Of a DNA stretch of 64,000 nt, positions 27,482 to 36,351 are shown piece after piece. Positions within the stretch are counted from its first letter, which is position 1. Each line of letters starts with the position of its first letter. The stretch comes from Paracoccaceae bacterium (lineage in GTDB: Bacteria > Pseudomonadota > Alphaproteobacteria > Rhodobacterales > Rhodobacteraceae). The translations under genes were made by a program, and so were the position numbers. Below the pieces are notes generated by a model. That model was given only the letters and a program-made list of their open reading frames with translations. It was not told the origin of the DNA and searched no databases. The DNA is taken from contig PAQV01000039.1 of NCBI GenBank assembly GCA_002709405.1, positions 1-64,000 on the forward strand, in the 5' to 3' direction.

Positions 27482-29717
27482 TACCGTTCAGCCCATCCGT
27501 TTCGGGTCCAACTCGGGCCAGCCTGTCAGCCGCCGCGACGGCATCGCCAAGGTCACCGGAGCCGCGACCTTTTCGGCCGACAACAGCCCGGCGAACCTGC
27601 TGCACGCGGTCTACCTGCCGGCCACGATCGCGCGCGGCCGGGTGACCCACTTCGACACCGCCGCGGCCCAGGCGCATCCCGGCGTGACCCATGTGATCAC
27701 ACCGGCCAACCGCCCAGACGTGCAGGGGGACCCAGAGGCCAAGCCGACGCTCTTTTCCTTCCGGGTCGAGATCCTGCAGGACGACAGCGTGCGCTATGCC
27801 GGCCAGCCCATCGCCCTTGTGCTGGGCGAAACGCTGGAGGCCGCGACCGAAGGCGCCCGCCTTCTTGCCCCGCAATACGCCGCCGAACCGGTGGCCACCG
27901 ACCTGGACGACGGCGCGCCCTTTGACATCGAGCCAGGCGGGTTTGGCCGGCCCCAGGGAATGGTCCACGGCGATATCGACGCGGGTCACGCGGCGGCCCG
28001 GCAGGCCATCGACGTCACCTATGAAACCCCGGCGCAATACCACAACGCCATGGAAACCCATGCAATCGTGGCGGAATGGGACGGCGACCGGTTGACGCTG
28101 GACGTGCCAAGCCAGGCCCTGAACATGTCCTGCGCGGCCTATGCCTATTTCTTCGGGATCCCGGCGGAAAATGTCACCGTGCGCAGCCCCTACCTGGGCG
28201 GCGGGTTCGGCTCCAAGGCCATTCCCATCGGACCGAACATTCTGGCCATCCTGGCCGCGCGCATGACGGGGCGGCCGGTCAAGCTGATGCTGACGCGCCA
28301 GCAGATGTTCGGCCCCACCGGCCACCGCCCGGCCACGCGCCAGCGGTTGCGCATGGGAATCGACGCAACCGGGGCGTTGACCGCGCTGGACCACGAGAGC
28401 CTGTCCGCCTCGTCCCGCTTCGACGACTTCTTTGAACCGGCCTCGAACGCGTCGCAGGGGCTATACGCGGCGGGCGCCCTGCGCTCGGTCCACAAGGGCG
28501 TGCGGCTGGATATCGGGACGCCCGGTCCGATGCGCGCGCCGGGCGAGGCCTCGGGCGCGGCGGCGCTGGAATGCGCGATGGACGAGATGGCCCATGCCGC
28601 CGGGATGGATCCGTTGGAATTCCGGCTGCGCAACTATGCCGAAACCGAACCGGGCACGGGCAAGCCGTTTTCGTCAAAGGCCCTGCGCGACTGCTACCTT
28701 CAGGGCGCAGAGCGGTTCGGATGGGACGGCCGCCCGCTGGATCCGGGCCAGATGCGCGACGAGGCCGGCCTGCTGGTCGGCTGGGGCATGGGCACGGCGC
28801 TGTTCCCCTGCCCGATGTTCGCCGCCGAGGCCCGCGCCACCTTGCGCCCCGATGGCACGGCGCTGGTCGAAACCTCGGCCGCCGACATGGGCCAGGGGGC
28901 CTGGACCTCGCTGGCGCAGATCGCGGCCGACAGCCTGGGCCTGCCGCTGGACAAGGTGGCGTTCAACGCGGGCCATTCCAGCCTGCCCGATGGCGGGGTG
29001 GCCGGCGGGTCGGGCCATACGGCCACGGCCGGCACCGCCCTGCACGAGGCCGGCTGTGACGTGATCCGCCAGCTGGGCGAGATCGCGGCGACCGATCCGG
29101 CCTCACCCCTGCACGGGGCGGGCAATGCCCGGTTCGTGGCCCGCGACGGACACCTGTTCATCGAGGGCGACGACAGCCGCAGCGAACCCTTCACCGACAT
29201 CCTCGCCCGCGCGGGCGGCGCGGCTTTGACGGGAAGCGGCAAGGGGGTGCGGCCGCCAGAGGTGGGACAGGAATTCGCCATGAGCTCTCATGGTGCGGTC
29301 TTCGCCGAGGTGCGCATCGACCCGGAGCTTTGCCAGATGCGGGTCACCCGGCTGGTCGGGGCCTTTGCCGCCGGACGGATCATCAACCCCAAGCTGGCCG
29401 AAAGCCAGTTGATGGGCGGCATGATCTGGGGGACGTCCTTTGCCCTGCACGAGAAGGTGACACATGACCGGACAACGGGCCGGATCGTGAATGCGGACCT
29501 GGCGGGTTACCACGTGCCGGTCAATGCCGATGTGCTGGGGCTGGAGGTCATCACCGTGCACGAGGACGACCTGCATGTGAACGTGCTGGGCGTCAAGGGC
29601 GTGGGCGAAATCGGCATCGTCGGCACCGTGGGCGCGATCGGCAACGCGATCTGGCACGCGACGGGCAAGCGCATCCGCCGCTTCCCGATCCGGATCGAGG
29701 ACCTCTTGACCGCCTGA
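27474..29717 (+). CDS. Molybdenum hydroxylase catalytic subunit (YagR/XdhA-like)
   Basis: The 747-residue molybdopterin subunit hydroxylates an aldehyde or N-heterocycle with water. Cofactor motifs include GGGFGSKAIP, MRAPGEASGAAALE and the C-terminal GVKGVGEIGIVG with the catalytic glutamate. The sequence belongs to the aldehyde oxidase/xanthine dehydrogenase superfamily, YagR-like. ATG 27474 is preferred to 27468 because AAGGA at 27461-27465 is correctly spaced. The substrate is not deducible; no XdhC or MoCo maturation gene is adjacent. Confidence 0.9.
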   Translation: MPDTVQPIRFGSNSGQPVSRRDGIAKVTGAATFSADNSPANLLHAVYLPATIARGRVTHFDTAAAQAHPGVTHVITPANRPDVQGDPEAKPTLFSFRVEILQDDSVRYAGQPIALVLGETLEAATEGARLLAPQYAAEPVATDLDDGAPFDIEPGGFGRPQGMVHGDIDAGHAAARQAIDVTYETPAQYHNAMETHAIVAEWDGDRLTLDVPSQALNMSCAAYAYFFGIPAENVTVRSPYLGGGFGSKAIPIGPNILAILAARMTGRPVKLMLTRQQMFGPTGHRPATRQRLRMGIDATGALTALDHESLSASSRFDDFFEPASNASQGLYAAGALRSVHKGVRLDIGTPGPMRAPGEASGAAALECAMDEMAHAAGMDPLEFRLRNYAETEPGTGKPFSSKALRDCYLQGAERFGWDGRPLDPGQMRDEAGLLVGWGMGTALFPCPMFAAEARATLRPDGTALVETSAADMGQGAWTSLAQIAADSLGLPLDKVAFNAGHSSLPDGGVAGGSGHTATAGTALHEAGCDVIRQLGEIAATDPASPLHGAGNARFVARDGHLFIEGDDSRSEPFTDILARAGGAALTGSGKGVRPPEVGQEFAMSSHGAVFAEVRIDPELCQMRVTRLVGAFAAGRIINPKLAESQLMGGMIWGTSFALHEKVTHDRTTGRIVNADLAGYHVPVNADVLGLEVITVHEDDLHVNVLGVKGVGEIGIVGTVGAIGNAIWHATGKRIRRFPIRIEDLLTA

Positions 29718-29721
29718 TGTC

Positions 29722-29761
29722 CCTTCCGACCCGGCGCCACCTTGCGGGGCCGGGTCGAAGG
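29722..29761. terminator. Bidirectional hairpin between convergent genes
   Basis: CCTTCCGACCCGGC (29722-29735) pairs with GCCGGGTCGAAGG (29749-29761), a 13-base stem with one bulge. It lies between the convergent hydroxylase gene and the 179-residue protein gene, with no clear T-run. Confidence 0.55.
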
Positions 29762-29774
29762 CTTGGGCCCAAGG

Positions 29775-30314
29775 TCAGGGCGTGTCGTCATCCTCGATCG
29801 CGTCCAGGTCCAGGATGTCCGAGTCGTCGTCGTCTTCGCCGGGCATCGTGGCCACCGGATCCGGCACCGGCGGAGACGGCTCGGGCGGAGGTGTCAGCTC
29901 CAGCGGAAGATAGGTCACGTCTCCGACACGGCCCAGCGTGACCTTGGTCCGGTAGGGCAGACCGTTGAACAGCGCGCGCGCGAAATAGACCAGCGTTCCG
30001 TCCTCGATCTTGGGCGGGGCGATTTCCGTGAAATCCGGAATGCCGAAATCGCGCAGGCGCATCATGCCCTCCCGCCAGGGCTCGTTCGGGTCCTCGCCGG
30101 CCAGCCTGGTGCGGAAGGCCTCTTCGAAGGCGGCGGGATCGGTGATGACCTGGAACCCGGCCGGTCCGAATTCGGTCAGCGCCTGGGCCAGGACCGGGGC
30201 GGGCACGTCGGGCGCACGGGTCAACAACCCTTCGAGGTCGCTGATTTCCTCGGTGCCGTTGACCACCGCGACCAGGCCGTCCTGGGTGAAGGCAAAAGTG
30301 AGTTCGTCCATCAT
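29775..30314 (-). CDS. Small acidic partner of the 991-residue protein (unknown)
   Basis: I do not recognise this 179-residue protein. It has a mixed alpha/beta body (VAVVNGTEEISDLEGLLTR, YFARALFNGLPYRTKVTLG) and a C-terminal proline-rich linker (PPPEPSPPVPDP) ending in a strongly acidic tail (GEDDDDSDILDLDAIEDDD). There is no signal peptide or membrane segment. It starts seven bases after the stop of the upstream 991-residue gene, with a GAGAGG ribosome site inside that gap, so the two are coupled. Possible roles are chaperone, immunity or inhibitor for the large protein; all are inference. Confidence 0.7.
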   Translation of the reverse strand: MMDELTFAFTQDGLVAVVNGTEEISDLEGLLTRAPDVPAPVLAQALTEFGPAGFQVITDPAAFEEAFRTRLAGEDPNEPWREGMMRLRDFGIPDFTEIAPPKIEDGTLVYFARALFNGLPYRTKVTLGRVGDVTYLPLELTPPPEPSPPVPDPVATMPGEDDDDSDILDLDAIEDDDTP

Positions 30315-30321
30315 GTGCCTC

Positions 30322-33297
30322 TCATTCCAGTGTCATCCACGAGGCTTTCAGCCACTTGGGATCCGCCGCTTCCAGGGTACCGGGCGGATCGATCCGTTTC
30401 CACAGTTTCGGATGCCCGCTGACCGGGTCCGGAGCCACCACGAAGAAAACGTGCATTTCGTCGTCGCCCCAGTTGGGATCGGCGATAACCACCTGGGGTT
30501 CCGCATAGGCGCTGGCCAGCTGATTGCCCAGACGCTCCGCAATGGCGTTGGCCCGGATGCAGCGGCTGGCGTTTGCGGTTTGCGTGACCAGCGCCTGCAA
30601 CCCGCCCGGCGTGCAAGGCGCCGTCGGGCGGTACTGGTCCATCGCCTGTCTCAGCCGGTTCGCCGCTCTGGCATTACGCGCGCGCTGCTGCTCTGGCAGG
30701 GCCATGTTCCGGGCCTCCTGTTCCAGCTGGGTCAGCGGCCCCTCGAACAGCTTGTCGAACTGGGCGACGGCCTCGGCCGTGTCCAGCTGCGCTGCCGCCA
30801 GGTCCAGGCCCGGCTGCACAAGCTTGTCCTGCAGCTTTTGCGCCGCCGTCCCGGGGCCCTGCATCAGGTCCAGCACCGAGGGGTGGTTGGGCAGGGCATT
30901 GAAGCCGTGGATCCCCTCGGCACGTACCAGCAGCATGTCATCGGCCGCGGTGCCGAAGGCCCCCATCAGGTTTTCCATCAGCTCGACCGTGCGCTGGCCG
31001 ATGGCCACATCGCCGGCCGGGACTGCGGGCAGCTCGGCGACCATCGGGGTGCGGACCATGGCGCCAAAGACAGTTTCGACCGCCTCTTCGGTCAAGCCGC
31101 CGTCCGTCATGTACCACGGTATATCGACGCCTTGGGCTTGAAGACCGTCCAACTCTGCCATCAACCCTTGCTGCACGGCTTGGACGATCGCCTGACCTTC
31201 GGGCGAGGTCGCCGCGTAACCGGTGGCCGCAAGCGCAACTTGTTCGACCCGGGCCTGGTAATCGGCGCGGGTATCGATACGGGCGCCCGTCTGGTCGTAC
31301 ATCACGTAGCGCCCCCGGTCGGACCGCCCATCGCCGGCCACCTGCGCATTGAGGATGGTCGGGTCGTAGACCGGGGTGAACTCGGCCCGGACCGCCGTCT
31401 TGATCCGAAGGGCGATGTTGTTAGCGTCCAGCCCGGCCACGGGGTTGGCGATCAGGTGTTGTTGCACGCCATACGCCCCCCGGTTGTCGATGGCGGACAA
31501 CAGCCGCTGGGTGTCCATTGCCGCATCCTGCCCCATCGCCGTGGCGATCGTGTATTCCATGCTGCGGATCAACGGGTTTTCGCCGGGCGGAATATTGATG
31601 ACGGCCGGCGTGGGCGGCGGCCCCTTGGCCGAGGTGAAGCGGCCGTTCACCGCCAGTTCGCGGAAGGTCTGCATCGCGGTAAGGGGCGTGACGTCGCGCA
31701 GCTTGCGGGCTGGCGCCGTGGCAAAGCAGGATCCGACCGGGCCCTGGTCCACCGATTGCAGCATGGCGGCCAGGATGGCCTGCCTGGTCTCGAAATTCGA
31801 CGGGTTGCCGTGGCCGCCCGTGGCCGCATTGACCAAGGCCACGGCGGCTGGCGTGTTCGCCGCCGGGGTGTTGTTGATCACATGCGCGGCCTGGGCCCGA
31901 AGCGGCTGCGTGTCCAGTTCGCGCAGGGCCTTCAGCATGTGCTTGTTCATGGCCGGCGTCGGATCAGCCATTGTCGCGGGGTGGAACAGCATCTTGCCCA
32001 CGGCCTTCTTGGCATCGGCCCGGTTCAGATCCAGGTTCCCGTTCATGTCCATCAGCTCTCCGGCGACGGCCATACAGCGCCGCGTCCCGCGCGAGTCGCG
32101 GTTGGTCGGGTCATCGGGCAGCGGCTGGAGGTCCATCAGCCCGTCATTGCTGATGTAGTCATTCAGCCGGGCAAAGTAATCCGCCCCGCAGGTGCCCCCC
32201 ATCTTCAGCAGGTCCAACGCATAGGCATGGGCGTCGAACCCATAGGGCACCGCCCCGGTGGCCGAGACGAACCCTGCATCAAGCTGGGCGCCGACCGTGG
32301 CAATCCCTTGAACCACGGCCTCGGGATCCATCGCGTCCTGGGCAATATCCACCGTATCCGCGGCAAGGCGCGGGTGTGTCGTGAACGCGTCGATCAGATC
32401 GCTGGCCACCGCATCGGGCAGCTTGCGCCCGGCACCCTTCATCGACAGCGGGCCGGTGTCCAGCGCCTCGGCCAGCAGTTTCGTGCCCAGCAGCGCCCGT
32501 GCCAGGCCCTTGGCTTCCTGGTCGGCCTGGCGCGCCTCGTCCCGCAGGCGGGTGGCGTCGCGGACGGCATTGGCCCGGGTGATGATGTCGCGATCCGTGA
32601 TGATCGGAATGTTGCCCGCATCAAGCAGGTCCTGTTCCGCCTGGGCCAGCGCCTGGCCCGAGGCGGTGGCCGCGGCGTCGGCATCGGCGATGCGCTGGTC
32701 CGTGACCTCTCCGCCCCCGGTGATCGCCCGCATCTGGTCAAACGCCGCATGGGCTGCACCGGCCACGGTGGCGTTGCGCCCGGCCAGGTCGCTGAGCTCG
32801 CCGACACGCGCATACAGCCGCAGGGCCTTGACCTGCTCGACCCGGGCGAAGGCAAAGTCGTCGGGCGTGGGATAGTCGTTCAGCAGTGCCATCCGCCCGG
32901 TTTGCACGGCAAGTTCAAAGAAGTCCTGTTCTTCCTGCGTGGCCCCGGCGGGCAGTCCGTTCTGCAGGTACTCGTCGAATTGACGCAGGTATGCCGCCCG
33001 GCGCTCGCGCAGCATCTGGGCGGCCTGGAGAATGGTATCCCGGGCGCGCTGCATAGAGGCCAGCGCCTTCTTGAAATCACCGGCTTGCAGTTGCCGCTGG
33101 GCTTCCGTGTACATGCCCACGGCGAACTCTCGCCCCATGGTGTCTTCGGGCACGTTGGCCAGTGCCTGGTCATAGGCGCCTTTGGCGTCCAGGTAGGCCT
33201 CGTAATTGGCGCGCTTCCTGGCGTCGGACTTTCTGGTGAAAAATGTATTCCCAAGATGCGTTTCTAAAAAAACTCGCTGGGCGTCATTTAATGGCAC
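30322..33297 (-). CDS. Large protein with papain-like cysteine-protease box (unknown)
   Basis: This 991-residue protein has no signal peptide. GTG 33297 is chosen because GGGAGG (33306-33311) lies eight bases upstream; the longer ATG form at 33336 lacks such a site. The N-terminal third is alanine-rich and helical with likely coiled coils (about residues 20-280). At residues 518-525 it reads QGPVGSCF, with Q518 six residues before C524, exactly the oxyanion Gln to nucleophile spacing of papain. Near the C-terminus DPNWGDDEMHVFF supplies N942 and H949. A clan CA protease or transferase is plausible but unproved. Confidence 0.7.
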   Translation of the reverse strand: MPLNDAQRVFLETHLGNTFFTRKSDARKRANYEAYLDAKGAYDQALANVPEDTMGREFAVGMYTEAQRQLQAGDFKKALASMQRARDTILQAAQMLRERRAAYLRQFDEYLQNGLPAGATQEEQDFFELAVQTGRMALLNDYPTPDDFAFARVEQVKALRLYARVGELSDLAGRNATVAGAAHAAFDQMRAITGGGEVTDQRIADADAAATASGQALAQAEQDLLDAGNIPIITDRDIITRANAVRDATRLRDEARQADQEAKGLARALLGTKLLAEALDTGPLSMKGAGRKLPDAVASDLIDAFTTHPRLAADTVDIAQDAMDPEAVVQGIATVGAQLDAGFVSATGAVPYGFDAHAYALDLLKMGGTCGADYFARLNDYISNDGLMDLQPLPDDPTNRDSRGTRRCMAVAGELMDMNGNLDLNRADAKKAVGKMLFHPATMADPTPAMNKHMLKALRELDTQPLRAQAAHVINNTPAANTPAAVALVNAATGGHGNPSNFETRQAILAAMLQSVDQGPVGSCFATAPARKLRDVTPLTAMQTFRELAVNGRFTSAKGPPPTPAVINIPPGENPLIRSMEYTIATAMGQDAAMDTQRLLSAIDNRGAYGVQQHLIANPVAGLDANNIALRIKTAVRAEFTPVYDPTILNAQVAGDGRSDRGRYVMYDQTGARIDTRADYQARVEQVALAATGYAATSPEGQAIVQAVQQGLMAELDGLQAQGVDIPWYMTDGGLTEEAVETVFGAMVRTPMVAELPAVPAGDVAIGQRTVELMENLMGAFGTAADDMLLVRAEGIHGFNALPNHPSVLDLMQGPGTAAQKLQDKLVQPGLDLAAAQLDTAEAVAQFDKLFEGPLTQLEQEARNMALPEQQRARNARAANRLRQAMDQYRPTAPCTPGGLQALVTQTANASRCIRANAIAERLGNQLASAYAEPQVVIADPNWGDDEMHVFFVVAPDPVSGHPKLWKRIDPPGTLEAADPKWLKASWMTLE

Positions 33298-33433
33298 AAA
33301 CCCGGCCTCCCAAACAAATACGCGCGAACTATGCACCCGCCCGCGCGTTTGTCAAAGACTGCGGTGACCGTAGCATCTGTTCTTTTACGCCCACCCGCCC
33401 GGATTGTCCCTTGCGGAACAATCATCACGACTG

Positions 33434-34492
33434 TCAGTGCAAAAGGGCGGCGCCGGTGTCGTCCGAGAACAGGTGCACATTGGCCGGGTCGATGGACAAT
33501 GTGACCTCGGCCCGGCCATCGGGGAACCGCGCGGGGGTGCTGATCATCAGCTCGGGATCGGTCGCCGTCAGCACGTAGGACGTGCTGCCCGTGCGTTCGA
33601 CAAAGCCCACCGGCAGGGTCAGCGGGCCGTCGCCCAGCTCCAGGTGTTCGGGCCGCAGGCCGACGGTGACGGGCTCTCCGGCGGGGCGATGGCCGTTGAA
33701 ACGCAGCACCGGACGGCCGGGCAGATCCAGCGCGACGGTGCCCCCGTCCTGCACAATGCCCGGCACGAAATTCATCGCCGGAGACCCGATGAAGCCCGCC
33801 ACAAAGCGGTTGGCCGGCCGGTCATACAGGTCCAGGGGCGCGCCGACCTGTTCGATCACGCCGGTGCGCATGACGACAACCTTGTCGGCCATGGTCATCG
33901 CCTCGATCTGGTCGTGGGTGACATAGACGCTGGTGGCGCCCAGGCGGTTGTGCAATTGCCGGACTTCCGACCGCATGTGGACGCGCAGGGCCGCGTCGAG
34001 GTTCGACAGCGGTTCATCGAAGAGAAACGCCTTGGGCTCGCGGATGATCGCCCGGCCCATGGCCACCCGCTGGCGCTGACCGCCGGACAATTCGCGCGGG
34101 TAACGGTCCAAAAGGCCCTCCAGCCCGGTGATGCGGGCGATTTCCTCGACCGCCTTCGCCTGTTCCGCCCTGGACCGCCGTTGCAGGCGCAGCGAATAGG
34201 TCAGGTTCCGGCGCACGGTCATGTGCGGGTAAAGGGCATAGGACTGGAACACCATGGCCAGGTCCCGTTCACGCGGGGCGCGGTCGTTGACCCGTTCACC
34301 GGCAATGTGCAGATCGCCCGAGGAGATGCCTTCGAGCCCCGCGATCGTGCGCAAAAGCGTGGACTTGCCGCATCCGGACGGGCCGACAAGGGCCACGAAT
34401 TCGCCCTCGTCGATATCCAGCGAAATGGAGCGCAGGGCATGGTAGGCGCCGTAATATTTCTGAACGTTGCTCAGTTCGATCTGCCGGGTCAT
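33434..34492 (-). CDS. ABC transporter ATP-binding protein (UgpC/MalK type)
   Basis: The 352-residue ATPase drives the adjacent sugar-type importer. It has Walker A GPSGCGKST (about residues 36-44), the signature LSGGQRQRVAMGRA and Walker B AFLFDEPLSNLD, followed by VTHDQIEAM. It has the C-terminal TOBE-like domain of the MalK/UgpC subfamily. The start at 34492 overlaps the stop of the permease gene (ATGA). It is last in the leftward operon. One ATPase gene for two permeases matches the CUT1 family. Confidence 0.93.
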   Translation of the reverse strand: MTRQIELSNVQKYYGAYHALRSISLDIDEGEFVALVGPSGCGKSTLLRTIAGLEGISSGDLHIAGERVNDRAPRERDLAMVFQSYALYPHMTVRRNLTYSLRLQRRSRAEQAKAVEEIARITGLEGLLDRYPRELSGGQRQRVAMGRAIIREPKAFLFDEPLSNLDAALRVHMRSEVRQLHNRLGATSVYVTHDQIEAMTMADKVVVMRTGVIEQVGAPLDLYDRPANRFVAGFIGSPAMNFVPGIVQDGGTVALDLPGRPVLRFNGHRPAGEPVTVGLRPEHLELGDGPLTLPVGFVERTGSTSYVLTATDPELMISTPARFPDGRAEVTLSIDPANVHLFSDDTGAALLH

Positions 34493-35313
34493 TTCAGGGC
34501 TCCCGAGGTCAGCCCGCTGACGATCTGGCGTTGCAGCAGGACGAAGATGATAAGGATGGGGGTCACGTAGATGGCCGAATAGGTCATCACGCCGGACCAG
34601 TCCGAGGTGTTTGGCCCCATGAAGCTTTGCAGGCCCACGGTAGCTGGTTGCAGCGGGCGCTGGCTGATCAGCGACCGGGCATAGACGTATTCGCCAAAGC
34701 TTTGCAGGAAGATCAGCACGCCGGTCACAAGGATCCCGTTGCGGGCCAGCGGCGCGATGATGGTCAGGAAGGCTCCGACGCGCGAGTTGCCGTCGACAAG
34801 GGCCGCTTCCTCCAGCTCTCCGGGCACTTGCAGGAAGGTGGCGCGGACCAGCACGATATATAGCGGCAGAACCTTTGCGGCCTGGGCCAGCACCACCGAC
34901 AGGCGCGGATATTCCATCAGGCCGACCTGGTTGAAGGCCACGAAGATCGGCGTGATCATCAGCGAACTGGGCAGCACCTGCATCATCAGCACCAGGAACA
35001 GCACCACGTCCATCCAGCGGTTGCGCACCCGGGCCAGCACGTAGGCGCAACCCGTCCCGCACAGGCAGACGATCACCGTCACCCCCGCCGCGATGATCAG
35101 CGAGTTCTTCAGGTAGGTGTCCATCTGCAACCGGGTCCAGATCTCTCCGACCTGCCAGTGCAGGTCGCGGGGCCAGAAGGTGGGCGGATTGGCAAAGATC
35201 TCGGTCCCGGATTTCATCGCCGTGACGTACATCCAGTAAAGCGGGAAGAGGTAGATCGCGACAAACAGGATGGCCAGCGCGCAGAGGCCGTAGCGGGTGT
35301 ATCTGCGGGTCAT
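34489..35313 (-). CDS. ABC transporter permease (MalG type)
   Basis: The 274-residue inner-membrane permease has six predicted helices beginning YGLCALAILFVAIYLFPLYWM. The EAA loop for ATPase contact is visible as ELEEAALVDGNSRVGAFLTI. It pairs with the MalF-type permease, whose stop it overlaps by four bases. The family imports mono- or oligosaccharides or polyols; the exact substrate is not shown by the permease. Confidence 0.92.
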   Translation of the reverse strand: MTRRYTRYGLCALAILFVAIYLFPLYWMYVTAMKSGTEIFANPPTFWPRDLHWQVGEIWTRLQMDTYLKNSLIIAAGVTVIVCLCGTGCAYVLARVRNRWMDVVLFLVLMMQVLPSSLMITPIFVAFNQVGLMEYPRLSVVLAQAAKVLPLYIVLVRATFLQVPGELEEAALVDGNSRVGAFLTIIAPLARNGILVTGVLIFLQSFGEYVYARSLISQRPLQPATVGLQSFMGPNTSDWSGVMTYSAIYVTPILIIFVLLQRQIVSGLTSGALK

Positions 35314-36212
35314 GCGACGTGCTCCGCGCGTGTGGATCGGACATAGATCGCGGCCACCAGGATCACGAAGAGGATCATCAGCACCGAAATGACGGATCCG
35401 ACGCCGATTTCGTAATATTGGAACGACAGCTGCCAGCTCCAGTATTGAAAGACGTTGGAGGCATTCGACGGCCCGCCCTGGGTCAGGGCGGCGAACAGGT
35501 CGAATTGCTGCAGCGTGAAGATGGTGCCCAGCGAGATCACCGCCCCCAGTTGCGCGCGCATCATCGGCAGTGTGATCGTGAAGAACCGCTGCACCCGGGT
35601 GGCGCCGTCCATTTCGGCGGCCTCGTAGATGTCCTCGGGGATGCCGGCCAGGCCCACCGACAGCAGGATCATGTTGAACGGCACGCCCAGCCAGATGTTG
35701 GCGATGATGACCGAATAAAGGGCCATGTCCGGATCAGAGAGCCAGAAGATACGCTCGCTGGTCAGACCTAGGCTGAGAAGCGCGTGGTTCAGCACGCCGA
35801 AATCGCCGGCCAGGATCCAGCTCCAGACCGCGCCGACGACCAGGGCGGGCATGATCCAGCCCGCCAGGAACAACCCGCGCAGCCAGGAATTGCCTGGGAA
35901 ATCCAGCTGGAAGAACATCGCCAGGCCAAAGCCGATGGTCAGCTGGGCGGCGACGGAAATGCCCACGAATTTCACGGTGTTCAGAAAGATCGTCCAGGCC
36001 TCGGGCCGGCCCAGAACATCGCGGTAATTGTCCAGCCCCACGAAGGGCCGGTCGAAAGAGGCCAGCGAGAACAGGTCGACCTCCTGGAAGGACATGATGA
36101 TGTTGTAGACCAGCGGATAGGCGGAAAAGACCACCAGGTATCCAAGCGCCAGCATCACCAGCACGGTGTCGAAGCCGACCCCGTCCGTGAAGGTATTCCT
36201 GAAGCGAAGCAC
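35310..36212 (-). CDS. ABC transporter permease (MalF type)
   Basis: The 300-residue permease has six helices and the EAA loop IYEAAEMDGATRVQRFFTIT. GTG 36212 is chosen because AAGGAG (36220-36225) lies seven bases upstream. Longer ATG forms, for example at 36341, would add an unconserved charged extension through a strong hairpin. It works with the MalG-type permease and the ATPase. About 140 bases, including the hairpin, separate it from the binding-protein gene. Confidence 0.9.
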   Translation of the reverse strand: MLRFRNTFTDGVGFDTVLVMLALGYLVVFSAYPLVYNIIMSFQEVDLFSLASFDRPFVGLDNYRDVLGRPEAWTIFLNTVKFVGISVAAQLTIGFGLAMFFQLDFPGNSWLRGLFLAGWIMPALVVGAVWSWILAGDFGVLNHALLSLGLTSERIFWLSDPDMALYSVIIANIWLGVPFNMILLSVGLAGIPEDIYEAAEMDGATRVQRFFTITLPMMRAQLGAVISLGTIFTLQQFDLFAALTQGGPSNASNVFQYWSWQLSFQYYEIGVGSVISVLMILFVILVAAIYVRSTRAEHVA

Positions 36213-36241
36213 GGTGCGGCTCCTTGTCGTGACAGGTGGCA

Positions 36242-36259
36242 GGGCGTCCGAAGACGCCC
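36242..36259 (-). terminator. Intercistronic hairpin between binding protein and permease genes
   Basis: On the minus strand GGGCGTC-TTCG-GACGCCC forms a 7-base stem with a stable UUCG tetraloop. It lies in the 139-base gap behind the binding-protein gene. No T-run follows, so partial termination or 3' mRNA protection is likely, as known for malE-malF regions. Confidence 0.65.
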
Positions 36260-36351
36260 CGCCGAGGGAGGGTGTTTGCGCAGGGCGGCCCTGACCGTGG
36301 CGGCCCCGCGCGGCGCCTTCAGAGGCAGAGGTCAGAGCCATGGCGCACCGG

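Noticed and set aside
30010-33267. 1085-residue plus-strand frame antisense to the 991-residue gene
   Set aside because: It is rich in Gly, Arg, Gln and His as expected for the antisense of GC-rich genes. It has no ribosome site and no recognisable domain. The minus-strand gene has a strong ribosome site and a catalytic-type motif.
33434-35344. 636-residue frame that would fuse ABC ATPase and permease sequence
   Set aside because: The extra N-terminal part is the permease gene read in another frame; the ATPase starts at ATG 34492 with normal length.
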